Assembly: GCF_002176815.1 (NCBI RefSeq)
Contig: NZ_CP021648.1
Coordinates: 558,001 to 622,000 of the forward strand
Direction: 5' to 3'
From: Acidovorax sp. T1
GTDB taxonomy: Bacteria > Pseudomonadota > Gammaproteobacteria > Burkholderiales > Burkholderiaceae_C
Length of the DNA stretch: 64,000 nucleotides
Shown: positions 8,429-17,091 of the stretch, one piece after another
Position numbering within the stretch: the stretch's first letter is position 1
Layout: each line of letters opens with the position of its first letter
The notes under the pieces: generated by a model
What the model saw: the letters and a program-made list of their open reading frames with translations, nothing else
The model's database searches: none
What the model was told of the DNA's origin: nothing
Made by a program: the position numbers and the translations under genes

Positions 8429-9241
8429 CTAATGGATGAGGTGCGGGGCTATAACGTAAAACTTCACGCCGTGGTAGGCCCGGCTGGGCTCGACCATCTC
8501 GGGGAAGTTGCCGTTGTCCCAGGGGAACTTGCCGCCTTCCACCACCACGCCGCCCATGGTGGTGCCATGGCCGCCGATGTACTTGGTGGCGCTGTGCACC
8601 ACGATGTCGGCGCCAAACTGCAGCGGGTTGCACAGGTAGGGGCTGGCCACGGTGTTGTCGATGATGAGCGGCACGCCGTGCGCGTGCGCCACCTCGGCAA
8701 TCGCGGCGATGTCCAGCACGTTGACCAGCGGGTTGCCGATGGTTTCGCCATATACCGCGCGGGTGTTCGGGCGCATGGCGCGGGCAAAGTTTTCGGGGTC
8801 GGCCGGGTCCACGAACGTGGTCTCGATGCCCAGCCGGCTGAACCCGACGCCGAGTTGCCCCACCGTGCCGCCATACAGCGTGCTCGCCGCCACGATGTGG
8901 TCGCCGGTTTTCAAAATGGCCAGCAGCGCCGCCATCTGCGCGGCCATGCCGCTGGCGCAGGCCAGGGCGGCGCGGCCGTTTTCGAGGCTGGCGATGCGCT
9001 CCTCGAACACCGCCACCGTGGGGTTGCTGATGCGGCTGTACACATTCCCAAAGGTCTGCAGGTTGAACAGGCTGCTGGCGTGCTCGGCGTCGTCAAACAC
9101 AAAGCTGGTGGTCTGGTGGATGGGCGTGGCGCGCGCGCCGGTCACGGGGTCGGGCTGTGCGCCCGCGTGGATGGCGCGGGTGCCAAAGCCGTAGGCATGG
9201 TCGGCGCCGGAAGAAGGGTGATGGGCCATGGTGTTGTGCAT
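8429..9241 (-). pseudogene. metY: O-acetylhomoserine sulfhydrylase (MetY-type), 3'-truncated
   Basis: The family makes homocysteine from O-acetylhomoserine and sulfide in the cytoplasm, using pyridoxal phosphate. The N-terminal two thirds is typical: GFGTRAIHAGAQPDP, YSRISNPTVAVFEER, and the PLP lysine in VVHSATKYIGGHGT. Homology stops after YHGVKFY (about position 8455), followed by eight foreign residues and a stop. The protein is therefore about 270 residues instead of roughly 430 and lacks the C-terminal domain. The break coincides with the edge of the mobile region, so an insertion or an IS-mediated deletion removed the 3' part. The fragment is unlikely to work. Confidence 0.88.
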
Positions 9242-9250
9242 GAAAAGTGC

Positions 9251-9287
9251 CTCCAGCGCTTTCTGGTCAAGCGCTGGAAGCTATCAA
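9251..9287 (+). repeat. Dispersed palindromic repeat, copy 1
   Basis: CCAGCGCTTTCTGGTCAAGC followed by GCTGGAAGCTATCAA matches the window-wide repeat (AGCGCTT…AAGCGCT, then AGCTATCAA). It lies between metY and the CoA-binding gene and supplies the stop codon of the latter. Confidence 0.75.
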
Positions 9288-9799
9288 TAAGGGAGTTGCC
9301 GCAGCCGCTTGGCGGTGATCACGCCGGTGTTCACGCCCATCCAGCCCAGGCCGCCGAACAGCCGCGCGTGCTCAATTTTTACGCAGCGGTTCTGGATGGC
9401 CTGCAAGCCCGCGTCCTCGGCGCGCTGGGCGGCGTCCTCGTTGACCACGCCCAGCTGCAGCCACAGGCAGCTGGCGCCGATGGCGATGGCCTCCTCGGCC
9501 AGCGGAGGGATGTCTTCGCTTTTGCGAAAGCAGTCCACCATGTCGATGCGCCCGCCCTGGCGGGCGATGGCCTGCGAGGCGTCGGACAGGCTGGCGAAGC
9601 AGGTCTCGCCCAGAATGCTGCCGCCGCCCTGCGCCACCACTGGGTTCACCGGCACGATGCGGTAGCCGTGCGCCTGCATGTACTTGGCGGCAAAGAAACT
9701 GGGGCGGTGCCACTGCGGCGACAGGCCCACCACCGCAATGGTGCGGCAGCGGCCCAGCACGTCGCGCAGGGTGCTGATGGTGTCGGGGGTGCGGCTCAT
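9284..9799 (-). CDS. CoA-binding domain protein (YccU-like)
   Basis: A cytoplasmic protein of about 171 residues with a Rossmann-type CoA-binding fold. The N-terminal glycine motif is IAVVGLSPQWHRPSF, followed by VPVNPV and the typical end of the family, LQLGVVNEDAAQRAEDAGL and NRCVKIEH. No enzymatic function is established for this family. The frame is open to 9817; the ATG at 9799 (MSRTPD) is preferred because family members begin close to it. The stop codon falls inside a copy of the dispersed repeat. It lies downstream of the DsbD gene on the same strand, 67 bases away, so cotranscription is possible. Confidence 0.82.
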   Translation of the reverse strand: MSRTPDTISTLRDVLGRCRTIAVVGLSPQWHRPSFFAAKYMQAHGYRIVPVNPVVAQGGGSILGETCFASLSDASQAIARQGGRIDMVDCFRKSEDIPPLAEEAIAIGASCLWLQLGVVNEDAAQRAEDAGLQAIQNRCVKIEHARLFGGLGWMGVNTGVITAKRLRQLPY

Positions 9800-9866
9800 G
9801 CGGGGCAGTGTACGCAAGCGCGTCTGCCCCCGCCCGCCCCGCGCCGCAGGCCGGATGCGTTGGCGG

Positions 9867-12110
9867 CTACAGCGTCGCCAGCGCTTGCCGCACCTCGGCC
9901 ACGCTGAGGATCTCGGTCAGCACCACCGGCGCCTTGCCCGGGGCGTAGAGCACATACACCGGCACGCCGCTGCGGCCGAGCTGGGTGAGGGCGGCGGTGA
10001 TGGCGGGGTCGCGGCGCGTCCAGTCGGCGCGCAGCAGGGCCACCTTGCGGTCGGCAAAATCGGCCAGCACGTTGCTGTCGACCAGCGTGGTGCGCTTGTT
10101 GTATTGGCAGGTCACGCACCAGGCGGCGGTGAAATCCACAAACACCGGCTGGCCAGCGGCCATCAGCGCGGCCGCGCGGTCTGCGGACCAGGGCTGCCAG
10201 GCATTGGTGGCGGCGGGGGCGTCGGAGGCAATCGGGGTGGCGCTCTCCACCGGTTTGGTGACATTCTGGCCGATAGCGCTGATCAGCCAAGCGCCACCAG
10301 CTATCAAAACAGAAGCAATCACCACCCGGGTGCGGCCGCGCAGCGTGAGCGACCACACCAGCGCGCTGCCGGCCACCAGCAGCGCCAGCAGCGCGCCCGC
10401 GCCGTCGATGCCGCTTTGCTGGCCCAGCACCCACACCAGCCATACCACCGTGGCGAACATGGGAAACGCCATGGCGCGCCGGAAGGTGTCCATCCACGGG
10501 CCGGGCCGGGGCAGCCAGCCCACCACGGCGGGCACCAGGCTGGCAGCAAGGTAGGGCAGGGCCATGCCCAGGCCCAGCGCGGCAAACACGGCCAGCGCCT
10601 GCGCGGCGGGCATGTCCACGGCAAAGCCCAGCGAGGCACCCATGAACGGTGCCGTGCACGGCGAGGCAATGGCCACGGCCAGCACGCCCGACAAAAACGC
10701 ATCGCCCACCGGGTGGCGCGCCTGCAGCGTGGCCAGGCGCCCCGGCACGAACTGGCCAAACTCGAACAGACCCGCCAGGTTGAGCCCGATCAGCGTGAAC
10801 AGCCCGGCCAACAGCGCCACCACGGCGGGCGACTGCAGCTGAAACCCCCAGCCCAGCTGCTCACCCGCCGCGCGCAGGCCCAGCAGCAGGCCGCCCAGCG
10901 CCAGAAACGACAGCACCACACCTGCCGTGTAGGCGGCACCGGCCAGGCGCTGCGCGCGCCGGTTGCTGCCGTGCTGCGCAAAGCCCAGCACCTTGATGGC
11001 CAGCACCGGAAACACGCAGGGCATGAGGTTGAGCAGCAGGCCGCCCAGCAGCCCGCCGGCCAGCGCCGCCAGCAGCGTGCCCAGCGGGGCGCTGGTGGGG
11101 GCGGAAGGCGCGGACTGGGCCTGGTTGGCCGCCAGCGCCGCCGCGAGGGCGGGCGACACGCTGGCGCGCGGGGCGGCGGCCCAGGTGCCGCTCACGCTGG
11201 CCACGGTGCGCCAGGCGTGGGGCGCTTGCTGGTCTGCGGGGCGCTGGTCGAGTGCCAGCACCAGCGGCAGGCTGGCGGGCGTGTCGCCGCGCTGGGGCGA
11301 CAGCGGCAGGTCGGCGGTCCAGACATCGCCGTTCCAGGCCTGCGTCCAGTCCTTGCCGGGCACGGCGGCGGGGATCAGCACCTCGGGTGTTTCGGAAAAC
11401 AGGGCCAGCGTTTGGCCGCGTGCGGCAGCGGGCAGCCCGCGCACGGTCAGTTGCAGGCGCTCGCCCTGTACCCGCACCTGGCTGCCCTGGCCGTCGCCCG
11501 CCAGCGCCAGCGGCTGGTCGGCCTGGCTCTGGGCGAAGGCAGCGGCGTGCAGCGCGGTGGAGCCACGCACCGGCAGTTGCAGCGCAAATTCGCCTTCTTC
11601 GGGAATGCACTCGACGCGGCACACCAGCCAGGTGGCGCGCAGGCGCACAGCCAGCGTGCCGTTGCCTGCCAGCGGCGCCTGGAAGTCGGGGCCCACCTGC
11701 ACCGGCACGGGCAGCAGCACCTGGCCTTCGTAGCCATGGTTGGCCAGGGTGCCGATGCGGATGGTGTGGGGCACGGGCCAGGCGATGTCGCCAGCGGTCA
11801 GGCCGGCGGGCAGCGTCCAGGTCAGCTCGGTGGGCAGGCCCGAGTCGCCGGGGTTTTTCCAGTAGGTGTGCCACTCGGGCTGGTGGGTGATTTGCAGGCC
11901 CAGCCACAGCGGCTGGCCAGGGCCCACGCCCTCGGGCGCGTGCGCGACGAGTTCGGCGCGCACACGGGGCGTGGTGACCACGCTGCCGGCACTGGTGCTG
12001 GTGCTGGCCCCCGGTTTTTGGTTGAATTGGGCGCTGGCGCCCGTCCATGAAGCGCTAGCAGCTATTAAAAGCAGAGCGAAAAAGAGGCGCGAGAGCAGAC
12101 GATAAGACAT
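9867..12110 (-). CDS. Thiol:disulfide interchange protein, DsbD/ScsB type
   Basis: This inner-membrane protein passes electrons from cytoplasmic thioredoxin to periplasmic thiols. From the ATG at 12110 it has 747 residues: a signal peptide (LFFALLLIAASAS), a periplasmic N-domain with WLVCRVECIP (C164, C168), about eight membrane helices with the redox pair NLMPCVFPVL and IASPCTAPF, a last helix around residues 596-615, and a C-terminal thioredoxin fold with AAWCVTCQYNKR. This large N-domain is more like ScsB than E. coli DsbD. Two copies of the dispersed repeat lie in the coding sequence: a half copy in the signal peptide and a full copy coding for the last helix. Confidence 0.88.
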   Translation of the reverse strand: MSYRLLSRLFFALLLIAASASWTGASAQFNQKPGASTSTSAGSVVTTPRVRAELVAHAPEGVGPGQPLWLGLQITHQPEWHTYWKNPGDSGLPTELTWTLPAGLTAGDIAWPVPHTIRIGTLANHGYEGQVLLPVPVQVGPDFQAPLAGNGTLAVRLRATWLVCRVECIPEEGEFALQLPVRGSTALHAAAFAQSQADQPLALAGDGQGSQVRVQGERLQLTVRGLPAAARGQTLALFSETPEVLIPAAVPGKDWTQAWNGDVWTADLPLSPQRGDTPASLPLVLALDQRPADQQAPHAWRTVASVSGTWAAAPRASVSPALAAALAANQAQSAPSAPTSAPLGTLLAALAGGLLGGLLLNLMPCVFPVLAIKVLGFAQHGSNRRAQRLAGAAYTAGVVLSFLALGGLLLGLRAAGEQLGWGFQLQSPAVVALLAGLFTLIGLNLAGLFEFGQFVPGRLATLQARHPVGDAFLSGVLAVAIASPCTAPFMGASLGFAVDMPAAQALAVFAALGLGMALPYLAASLVPAVVGWLPRPGPWMDTFRRAMAFPMFATVVWLVWVLGQQSGIDGAGALLALLVAGSALVWSLTLRGRTRVVIASVLIAGGAWLISAIGQNVTKPVESATPIASDAPAATNAWQPWSADRAAALMAAGQPVFVDFTAAWCVTCQYNKRTTLVDSNVLADFADRKVALLRADWTRRDPAITAALTQLGRSGVPVYVLYAPGKAPVVLTEILSVAEVRQALATL
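10273..10313 (+). repeat. Dispersed palindromic repeat, copy 2, inside the DsbD gene
   Basis: ATAGCGCTGATCAGCCAAGC then GCCACCAGCTATCAAAAC. On the coding strand it is read in frame as SVLIAGGAWLISAI and forms a membrane helix (about residues 600-613). Confidence 0.65.
12049..12070 (+). repeat. Dispersed palindromic repeat, half copy in the DsbD signal peptide
   Basis: GAAGCGCTAGCAGCTATTAAAA is the right half of the repeat. It is read on the minus strand as the hydrophobic core LLIAASAS. Confidence 0.5.
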
Positions 12111-12223
12111 GGTTGCAGGGTGTGAGCGCTTGCGCAGCGGTTGGTTCCGGTGCTCCGGTGCGCTTTGGCAGGCCACGCCGGGCGTTGGGCACCCTGCGCG
12201 TGGCGCGGCCAGATGTGTCACCG

Positions 12224-15200
12224 CTATTGTGTCGCCAGGTTGAGCTGGGCCTGGGGCGTCCATTTGTCGTCCGCCCCGGTGGTTTTGGGTGCGGCCAGGA
12301 ACAGGCGCTCGTCGGGCAGCTTTTGCTCGGCCAGATAGGCCTTGACGGCCTGGCCGCGGTGCGTGGCCAGCTCGGTGGCCAGGTCTTCGGTGGCGGCGGG
12401 CAGGTGGGCCAGCAGCAGTGCCTCCATCTCGGGCACGGGCAGGTCCTTGGCCATGCCCACCAGGTTGCGCGGCTTGGGCATGTCGGCGCGGCGGTACACC
12501 TCCTTGAGCAGAGCCGGGTATTCGGCGGCCTGCACAGGGGTGGTGTCGGCAGGGGTTGCACGGCGCTTGGCGGCGCGCACCAGCTCTTGCAGGCGCTCGC
12601 GCTGGATGGCGTCGCGCTCGCGCTCCAGACTGGCCGTGCCGGTCACGGTGATCTTGAGCGCGGGCCGCTCGGTCAGCGCCTTGGCCACCTTGTCCAGGCC
12701 CTGCCGGGCCTCGGGCGTGAGGGTGGCGCTGCCCGGGGCAAAGGCCACGGTGCTCAGTTCGTCACCGCCGCCAAAAGCGCGGGCCAGCAGGCTGAACGGG
12801 GCGGTAATGGCCTTGCCGATCAGGTTGACGATGATCTTGAAGATGACGGGGCCGATGCGAAATTGCGGGTCGTTCAGCGAGCCGCTGATGGGCAGGTCGA
12901 GGTCGATCACGCCTCGGCTGTCAGACAGCAGGGCCACGGCCAGCTTCACCGGCAGGCTGTTGGGGGCGCCCTCCACGGGGTCGCCGAACGTGAGCTGGTT
13001 GAGCACCAGCTTGTTGCTGGCCGTGAGCTGGCCGTTGGGCAGCACCTTGTAAGAGACATCCATGCTGAGCTTGCCGCGCTCGATGCCGTGGCCCGCGTAT
13101 TTCACCGAATAGGGCGTGAGCGGCGGCAATTCGAGGTCGCGCACCTTGCCCTGGATATCGAGCGCCAGCGGCTTGGCCAGCGGGTTGAGCTTGCCGGTGA
13201 TTTCCAGCGACGCCGAGCCTTCGGCGCGGCCGCGCAGTTCCAGGTCGGCCAGCACGGGCTCGCCGCCCGGCGGCTGGGACGAGAACGCGCTGAGCTTGCC
13301 GGTCAGCTCGGTCAGGTCGGCCGAATAGTTGGGCTTGATGAAGTAGTCCGAGAACAGCACCTTGCCGTTGACCAGGCTCACCGGGCCGAACACCACCACC
13401 GGCGCCAGCGGGTCGGGCGGCAGGGGGGCGCTGGCCGATGCGGTGGCGGTGGCTGTGTTTGCGGGCGTGTCGGGGGGCGTATCAGGGGCAGCGGCCACGG
13501 GGGCGGGTGGCGCGGGCGTGGCGGTGGGCGCCTGGTTGTTGACCTCGGCCGGGCTTTTGGCGATGTCGCTCAGGTTGATCCGGCCGTTTTCGTTGATGGC
13601 GATGCGCGCATAAAAGTCGGCCAGGCTGGTTTCCTTCACCTCCACGCGGGGGGCGGTGTTGGGCGCCAGGGCCACGGAGAGGCCGCGCAGGCCCAGGCTC
13701 TTCCAGGCCAGCAGTTCCTCGCCCACCTGCTCGGCGGTCTTGGGCGTGGCGGCGGCCGTGCTGTTGGCGCGCAGCGCGTCGATGGCGGCATCGCCGTTCA
13801 GGCGCAGCGTGGTCCCGCGCGGGCTTTGGGACATCGCCACCTGGCCGCGAAAGCCCACGTCGGCGCGCAGCAGTTCGATGGCGAAGCGGTCTGCCAGGTA
13901 GCCGTCGAGGGCGTGCAGGGGCAGGCGGCTGGCCTCCAGGCGGCCTTGCGTGGCAAAGGGCTGGGGCGTGAGCGTGCCCCGGTAGTCCAGCTTGCCGGCG
14001 TTGCCCCCGAATTCGAGTTTGCCGGCGTTGCCCCGGCGTGCAGCCACCTGGGCCGACAGGTGGAACGCTTCGGGCTTGCGGCCGTCCGGGGCCAGGTTGC
14101 GGGCCTGCAGGCTCAGCGCCGACAGGTTCAGCGCCACGGGGCGGGGCTGGGCGCGGTCGGCAAAGGCCACGCTGCCCTGGTCCACGTTCAGCTCGCCCAG
14201 GCGCACGCGCCAGGCGGGCGCTGCCGCCGTGGTGCTGCTGGCGGGCTTGGTGGCAGGCGTGGTGGCGGGTGCGGCCTTGAGCCAGCGCTCGAACATCCAG
14301 CGGCCGTCGGCGGCGCGCTCCACCGTGGCCTGGGGCTGGGTGATGCTCAGGCGCGCTATGTCCACGGTGCGGGTGTCCAGATTCAGCTTCAGGCCGTCCA
14401 GGCCCAGCTTGCCCACGCTGGCCAGCGCGGTCTTGCCCTGTTGCAGCGCCAGTTGCTCCAGCGCCAGGGGGCCTGCGGAGAGGGTGATACCCGTGGCGCC
14501 TGCCTTGGCGGCGTCGCCAGCGGGGGCTTGCCACTGCACGGCCATCTCGCCGCTGACCTGGCCGGTCAGCGCGGGCTCCAGCGTCTGCGCCAGGTAGGGC
14601 GCGGCCAGTTGCAGGGGCAGGGCCTGGGCCGACAGGTTCACCTCGGCGGCGCGGTCGGTGGCCTGGCCCTTGAAGGCCAGGGTGTTGCCCTGCGGGCTTT
14701 GCGTGCTGCCCCGCAGGCTCTGCGTGCTGCTTTGCACGCCCAGCGCGCCCGTGAAGGTGAGCGGCGCCTTGAACGGAAACGCCACATCGGCCACATCCAG
14801 CGTGAAGTCGGTGGCCTGCAGCGCGGCGGCGGGCCGGGTGCTCTGGTCGGTCCAGCGCAGCTGGCCGTGGCGCACGGCGGCCTGCGCCACGGCCACGGTC
14901 CAGCCGGGGGGGGCGGCGGGTGGAGTTGCGCTGCTGGCGGGGGGCTGGGCGGCTGGTGCGGCAGGCGGTGTGGGTTTGGCGGTGGGGGATGCCGCCGGTG
15001 CGGCCAGTTGTGCGAGGTTGATCTCGCCTTTGGCATTGCGCGTGGCCGTCACGATGGGCGATGCCAGCTCCACGCGGGCCAGGCGCACCACCTGGTCGAG
15101 CGGTCGCACATCGGCCATGTCCACCGTGAGGCGCTCGTAGGACAGCAGGGGTTGCTGGTGGCGATCGGTGATCTGCACCTTGCGCGTCTGCACCTGGCCC

Positions 15201-16036
15201 GACAGCGTCACGGCCAGGCGGGGTGCCTGCTCGAACGCCACCTTCAGGTCCAGGTCGAGGACGGCGCCCTGCACGCGCACCGGCAGGCTGGCGGGCAGGT
15301 AGGGCAAATAGGGTGCCAGATCCAGCCCCTCCCACTTCACCGTGGCGTCGCCCTTGCCGGTTTGGGTAAACGGCGTGGCCTGCGCCGACGAGTCAAACCG
15401 GCTGCCGTCCACTTCGAAAGACAGGTGCGGCTCGACCTGGATCTCGCGCTGTGCGGGCAGGGTGCTGATGAAGGGCACTTTGAGGGCCAGCTGGCGCACG
15501 GCGTGGGTTTTGTCCACCGTGCGGTCGTCAAAGTCGATGGCGCCGCCGGTCAGCGTGAGGTTGTGCAGCGCCAGCCGGGCGGGGCCGCTGGCGGGTTTGT
15601 CGGTGGGGGCGGTGAGCCGGGCCAGGATGTCGTCCACGTCGTAGTGGCCGTCGGCCAGGTGCGTAAGCCGCAGATGGGGCGCGTCGATCGCGAGGGCGTC
15701 CACCACCGGCGCCAGGCGCAGCAGTGACTGCAGCTCGGCATCGGCATAGATGCGCGCAATGCTCAGCTGCGGCGGGCCGCCCTGGGCGCCGCCGATGGCG
15801 ATGTCGCGCAGGGTGACTTCCAGCGTCCAGGGCTTGAACTCGATGGCCCCCACGGTGACGGGGCGGCCCAGCTGTTCGCTGGCGATGCGCTCCAGCGGGC
15901 CCTTGACCAGCGCCGGCACCGACAGCCAGCTCAGCAGCCACAGCAGCAACAGCGCCAGCAAGGCCCACAGGCCCCGGCGAACCCAACGGTGGTGGCGTAA
16001 TGTGGCGAGCGACGTGAGGGCAAGGGGCTGGGGCAT
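12224..16036 (-). CDS. DUF748 (AsmA-like) protein with OmpA-like C-terminus
   Basis: A very large envelope protein of 1270 residues from the ATG at 16036. One membrane helix near the N-terminus (GLWALLALLLLWLLSWLSV) anchors it, with the rest in the periplasm. The body repeats the AsmA/DUF748 pattern of long beta-rich segments (for example AIEFKPWTLEVTLRDIAIGG near the start and GKLSMDVSYKVLPNGQLTA near residue 1000), separated by Pro/Ala-rich linkers. The last 200 residues carry an OmpA-like fold (FAPGSATLTPEARQGLDKVA). AsmA-like proteins are thought to move phospholipid between membranes; that role is inferred here from family alone. It is divergent from the creatininase gene across 106 bases. 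Confidence 0.85.
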   Translation of the reverse strand: MPQPLALTSLATLRHHRWVRRGLWALLALLLLWLLSWLSVPALVKGPLERIASEQLGRPVTVGAIEFKPWTLEVTLRDIAIGGAQGGPPQLSIARIYADAELQSLLRLAPVVDALAIDAPHLRLTHLADGHYDVDDILARLTAPTDKPASGPARLALHNLTLTGGAIDFDDRTVDKTHAVRQLALKVPFISTLPAQREIQVEPHLSFEVDGSRFDSSAQATPFTQTGKGDATVKWEGLDLAPYLPYLPASLPVRVQGAVLDLDLKVAFEQAPRLAVTLSGQVQTRKVQITDRHQQPLLSYERLTVDMADVRPLDQVVRLARVELASPIVTATRNAKGEINLAQLAAPAASPTAKPTPPAAPAAQPPASSATPPAAPPGWTVAVAQAAVRHGQLRWTDQSTRPAAALQATDFTLDVADVAFPFKAPLTFTGALGVQSSTQSLRGSTQSPQGNTLAFKGQATDRAAEVNLSAQALPLQLAAPYLAQTLEPALTGQVSGEMAVQWQAPAGDAAKAGATGITLSAGPLALEQLALQQGKTALASVGKLGLDGLKLNLDTRTVDIARLSITQPQATVERAADGRWMFERWLKAAPATTPATKPASSTTAAAPAWRVRLGELNVDQGSVAFADRAQPRPVALNLSALSLQARNLAPDGRKPEAFHLSAQVAARRGNAGKLEFGGNAGKLDYRGTLTPQPFATQGRLEASRLPLHALDGYLADRFAIELLRADVGFRGQVAMSQSPRGTTLRLNGDAAIDALRANSTAAATPKTAEQVGEELLAWKSLGLRGLSVALAPNTAPRVEVKETSLADFYARIAINENGRINLSDIAKSPAEVNNQAPTATPAPPAPVAAAPDTPPDTPANTATATASASAPLPPDPLAPVVVFGPVSLVNGKVLFSDYFIKPNYSADLTELTGKLSAFSSQPPGGEPVLADLELRGRAEGSASLEITGKLNPLAKPLALDIQGKVRDLELPPLTPYSVKYAGHGIERGKLSMDVSYKVLPNGQLTASNKLVLNQLTFGDPVEGAPNSLPVKLAVALLSDSRGVIDLDLPISGSLNDPQFRIGPVIFKIIVNLIGKAITAPFSLLARAFGGGDELSTVAFAPGSATLTPEARQGLDKVAKALTERPALKITVTGTASLERERDAIQRERLQELVRAAKRRATPADTTPVQAAEYPALLKEVYRRADMPKPRNLVGMAKDLPVPEMEALLLAHLPAATEDLATELATHRGQAVKAYLAEQKLPDERLFLAAPKTTGADDKWTPQAQLNLATQ

Positions 16037-16142
16037 GGGGCTGTCGGGCAATGTGGAGCGAAAGGGGGCGCAAAGCCCGTCGGACCGGCGGCGCGGGCTT
16101 TGCACAGGCCGGATTATCCGCGCGTGCCGCTGCTCCACTACC

Positions 16143-17009
16143 ATGGCAGGCATGACCGCCGCTGCCACCCCACCCCTGCCGTCGCGCCTCTGGGCCGACC
16201 TTTCCACCCGCGATTTCACCCGGCTGCTTGCCAGCGGCCAGGCCCGGCAGACGGTGGCCGTGCTGCCCGTGGCGGCCATCGAGCAGCATGGGCCGCACCT
16301 GCCGCTGTCGGTGGACGCCACGCTGCTGCAGGGCGTGATCGACGCCGCCCTGCCGCTGCTGCCGGCTGCGCTGCCCGCGCTGTTCCTGCCGCCGCAGGTG
16401 GTGGGCCTGAGCCCTGAGCACATCCGTTTTCCGGGCACGCTCACGCTGTCGCCGGCCACGGTGATCGCGCTGTGGACCGAGATTGGCGAATGCGTGGCGC
16501 GCGCCGGGGTGAAAAAGCTGTTGCTGTTCAACGGCCATGGCGGCCAGGTCAGCGTGATGGACATCGTGGCGCGCGAATTGCGCACGCGCTGCGGTCTGCT
16601 GGTGTACAGCGCCAGCTGGTTCAGCCTGCCGCTGCCCGATGCGGTGGCCGGCCAGTTCAGCGCCGAGGAGCACCGCTTTGGCATCCATGCGGGCGAGATC
16701 GAGACCTCGATGATGCTGCACCTGGCGCCCGCCACGGTGCACATGGAGCACGCGCGCGATTTCCGCTCCACCTCGCAGGACCGCGCCGAGCGCTACGCCA
16801 TCCTGGGCAACGGCAAAAGCGCCAAGCTGGGCTGGCAGATGCAGGACTACCACGTCGCTGGCGCGGTGGGCAATGCAGCCGCCGCCACGGCCGACAAGGG
16901 CCGCGCGGTGGTGGACGCCGCCGCGCAGCAACTGGTGCGGCTGCTGCAGGAACTGCACGATTTGCCGCTGACCACCCTGGTGGAGGGCCCTGGGGGCCTG
17001 GCCGAATAG
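16143..17009 (+). CDS. Creatininase family amidohydrolase
   Basis: About 288 residues. The metal-binding motifs of the creatinine amidohydrolase family are present: VAAIEQHGPHLPLSVD (Glu, His, Asp), LLFNGHGGQ and GIHAGEIETSMML (His and Glu). The family hydrolyses cyclic amides or formamides, such as creatinine or steps in cofactor synthesis; the substrate cannot be told from the sequence. The frame is open further upstream, but ATG 16143 or ATG 16152 fits the family. It is a single gene, convergent with the VWA gene. Confidence 0.85.
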   Translation: MAGMTAAATPPLPSRLWADLSTRDFTRLLASGQARQTVAVLPVAAIEQHGPHLPLSVDATLLQGVIDAALPLLPAALPALFLPPQVVGLSPEHIRFPGTLTLSPATVIALWTEIGECVARAGVKKLLLFNGHGGQVSVMDIVARELRTRCGLLVYSASWFSLPLPDAVAGQFSAEEHRFGIHAGEIETSMMLHLAPATVHMEHARDFRSTSQDRAERYAILGNGKSAKLGWQMQDYHVAGAVGNAAAATADKGRAVVDAAAQQLVRLLQELHDLPLTTLVEGPGGLAE

Positions 17010-17032
17010 TGGGGTTTGGGTGTTTTGGGTGC

Positions 17033-17084
17033 TTTTGGCCTCTAGCGCTTATCCAGCCAGCGCAAGCAGCTCTTGTTTTGATAG
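17033..17084 (+). repeat. Dispersed palindromic repeat, copy 3
   Basis: TCTAGCGCTTATCCAGCCAG then CGCAAGCAGCTCTTGTTTTG and ATAG lie between two convergent genes. The right half of the palindrome is degenerate. Confidence 0.65.
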
Positions 17085-17091
17085 TGGCTGA

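Noticed and set aside
8431..8455. Inverted repeat GCACCTC…GAGGTGC at the broken end of metY, as a terminator
   Set aside because: It lacks a T-run and lies in foreign DNA after the break; it could as well be the end of an unknown element, so I make no call.
9678..12050. A 790-codon plus-strand frame opposite the DsbD gene
   Set aside because: Low-complexity composition and no domain. The DsbD reading with signal peptide, membrane helices and redox motifs is clearly the coding one.
12113..15727. A 1204-codon open frame on the plus strand opposite the DUF748 gene
   Set aside because: It is rich in Gly, Gln, His and Arg with no known domain, as expected for the antisense frame of a high-GC gene. 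The minus strand has a full, coherent protein.
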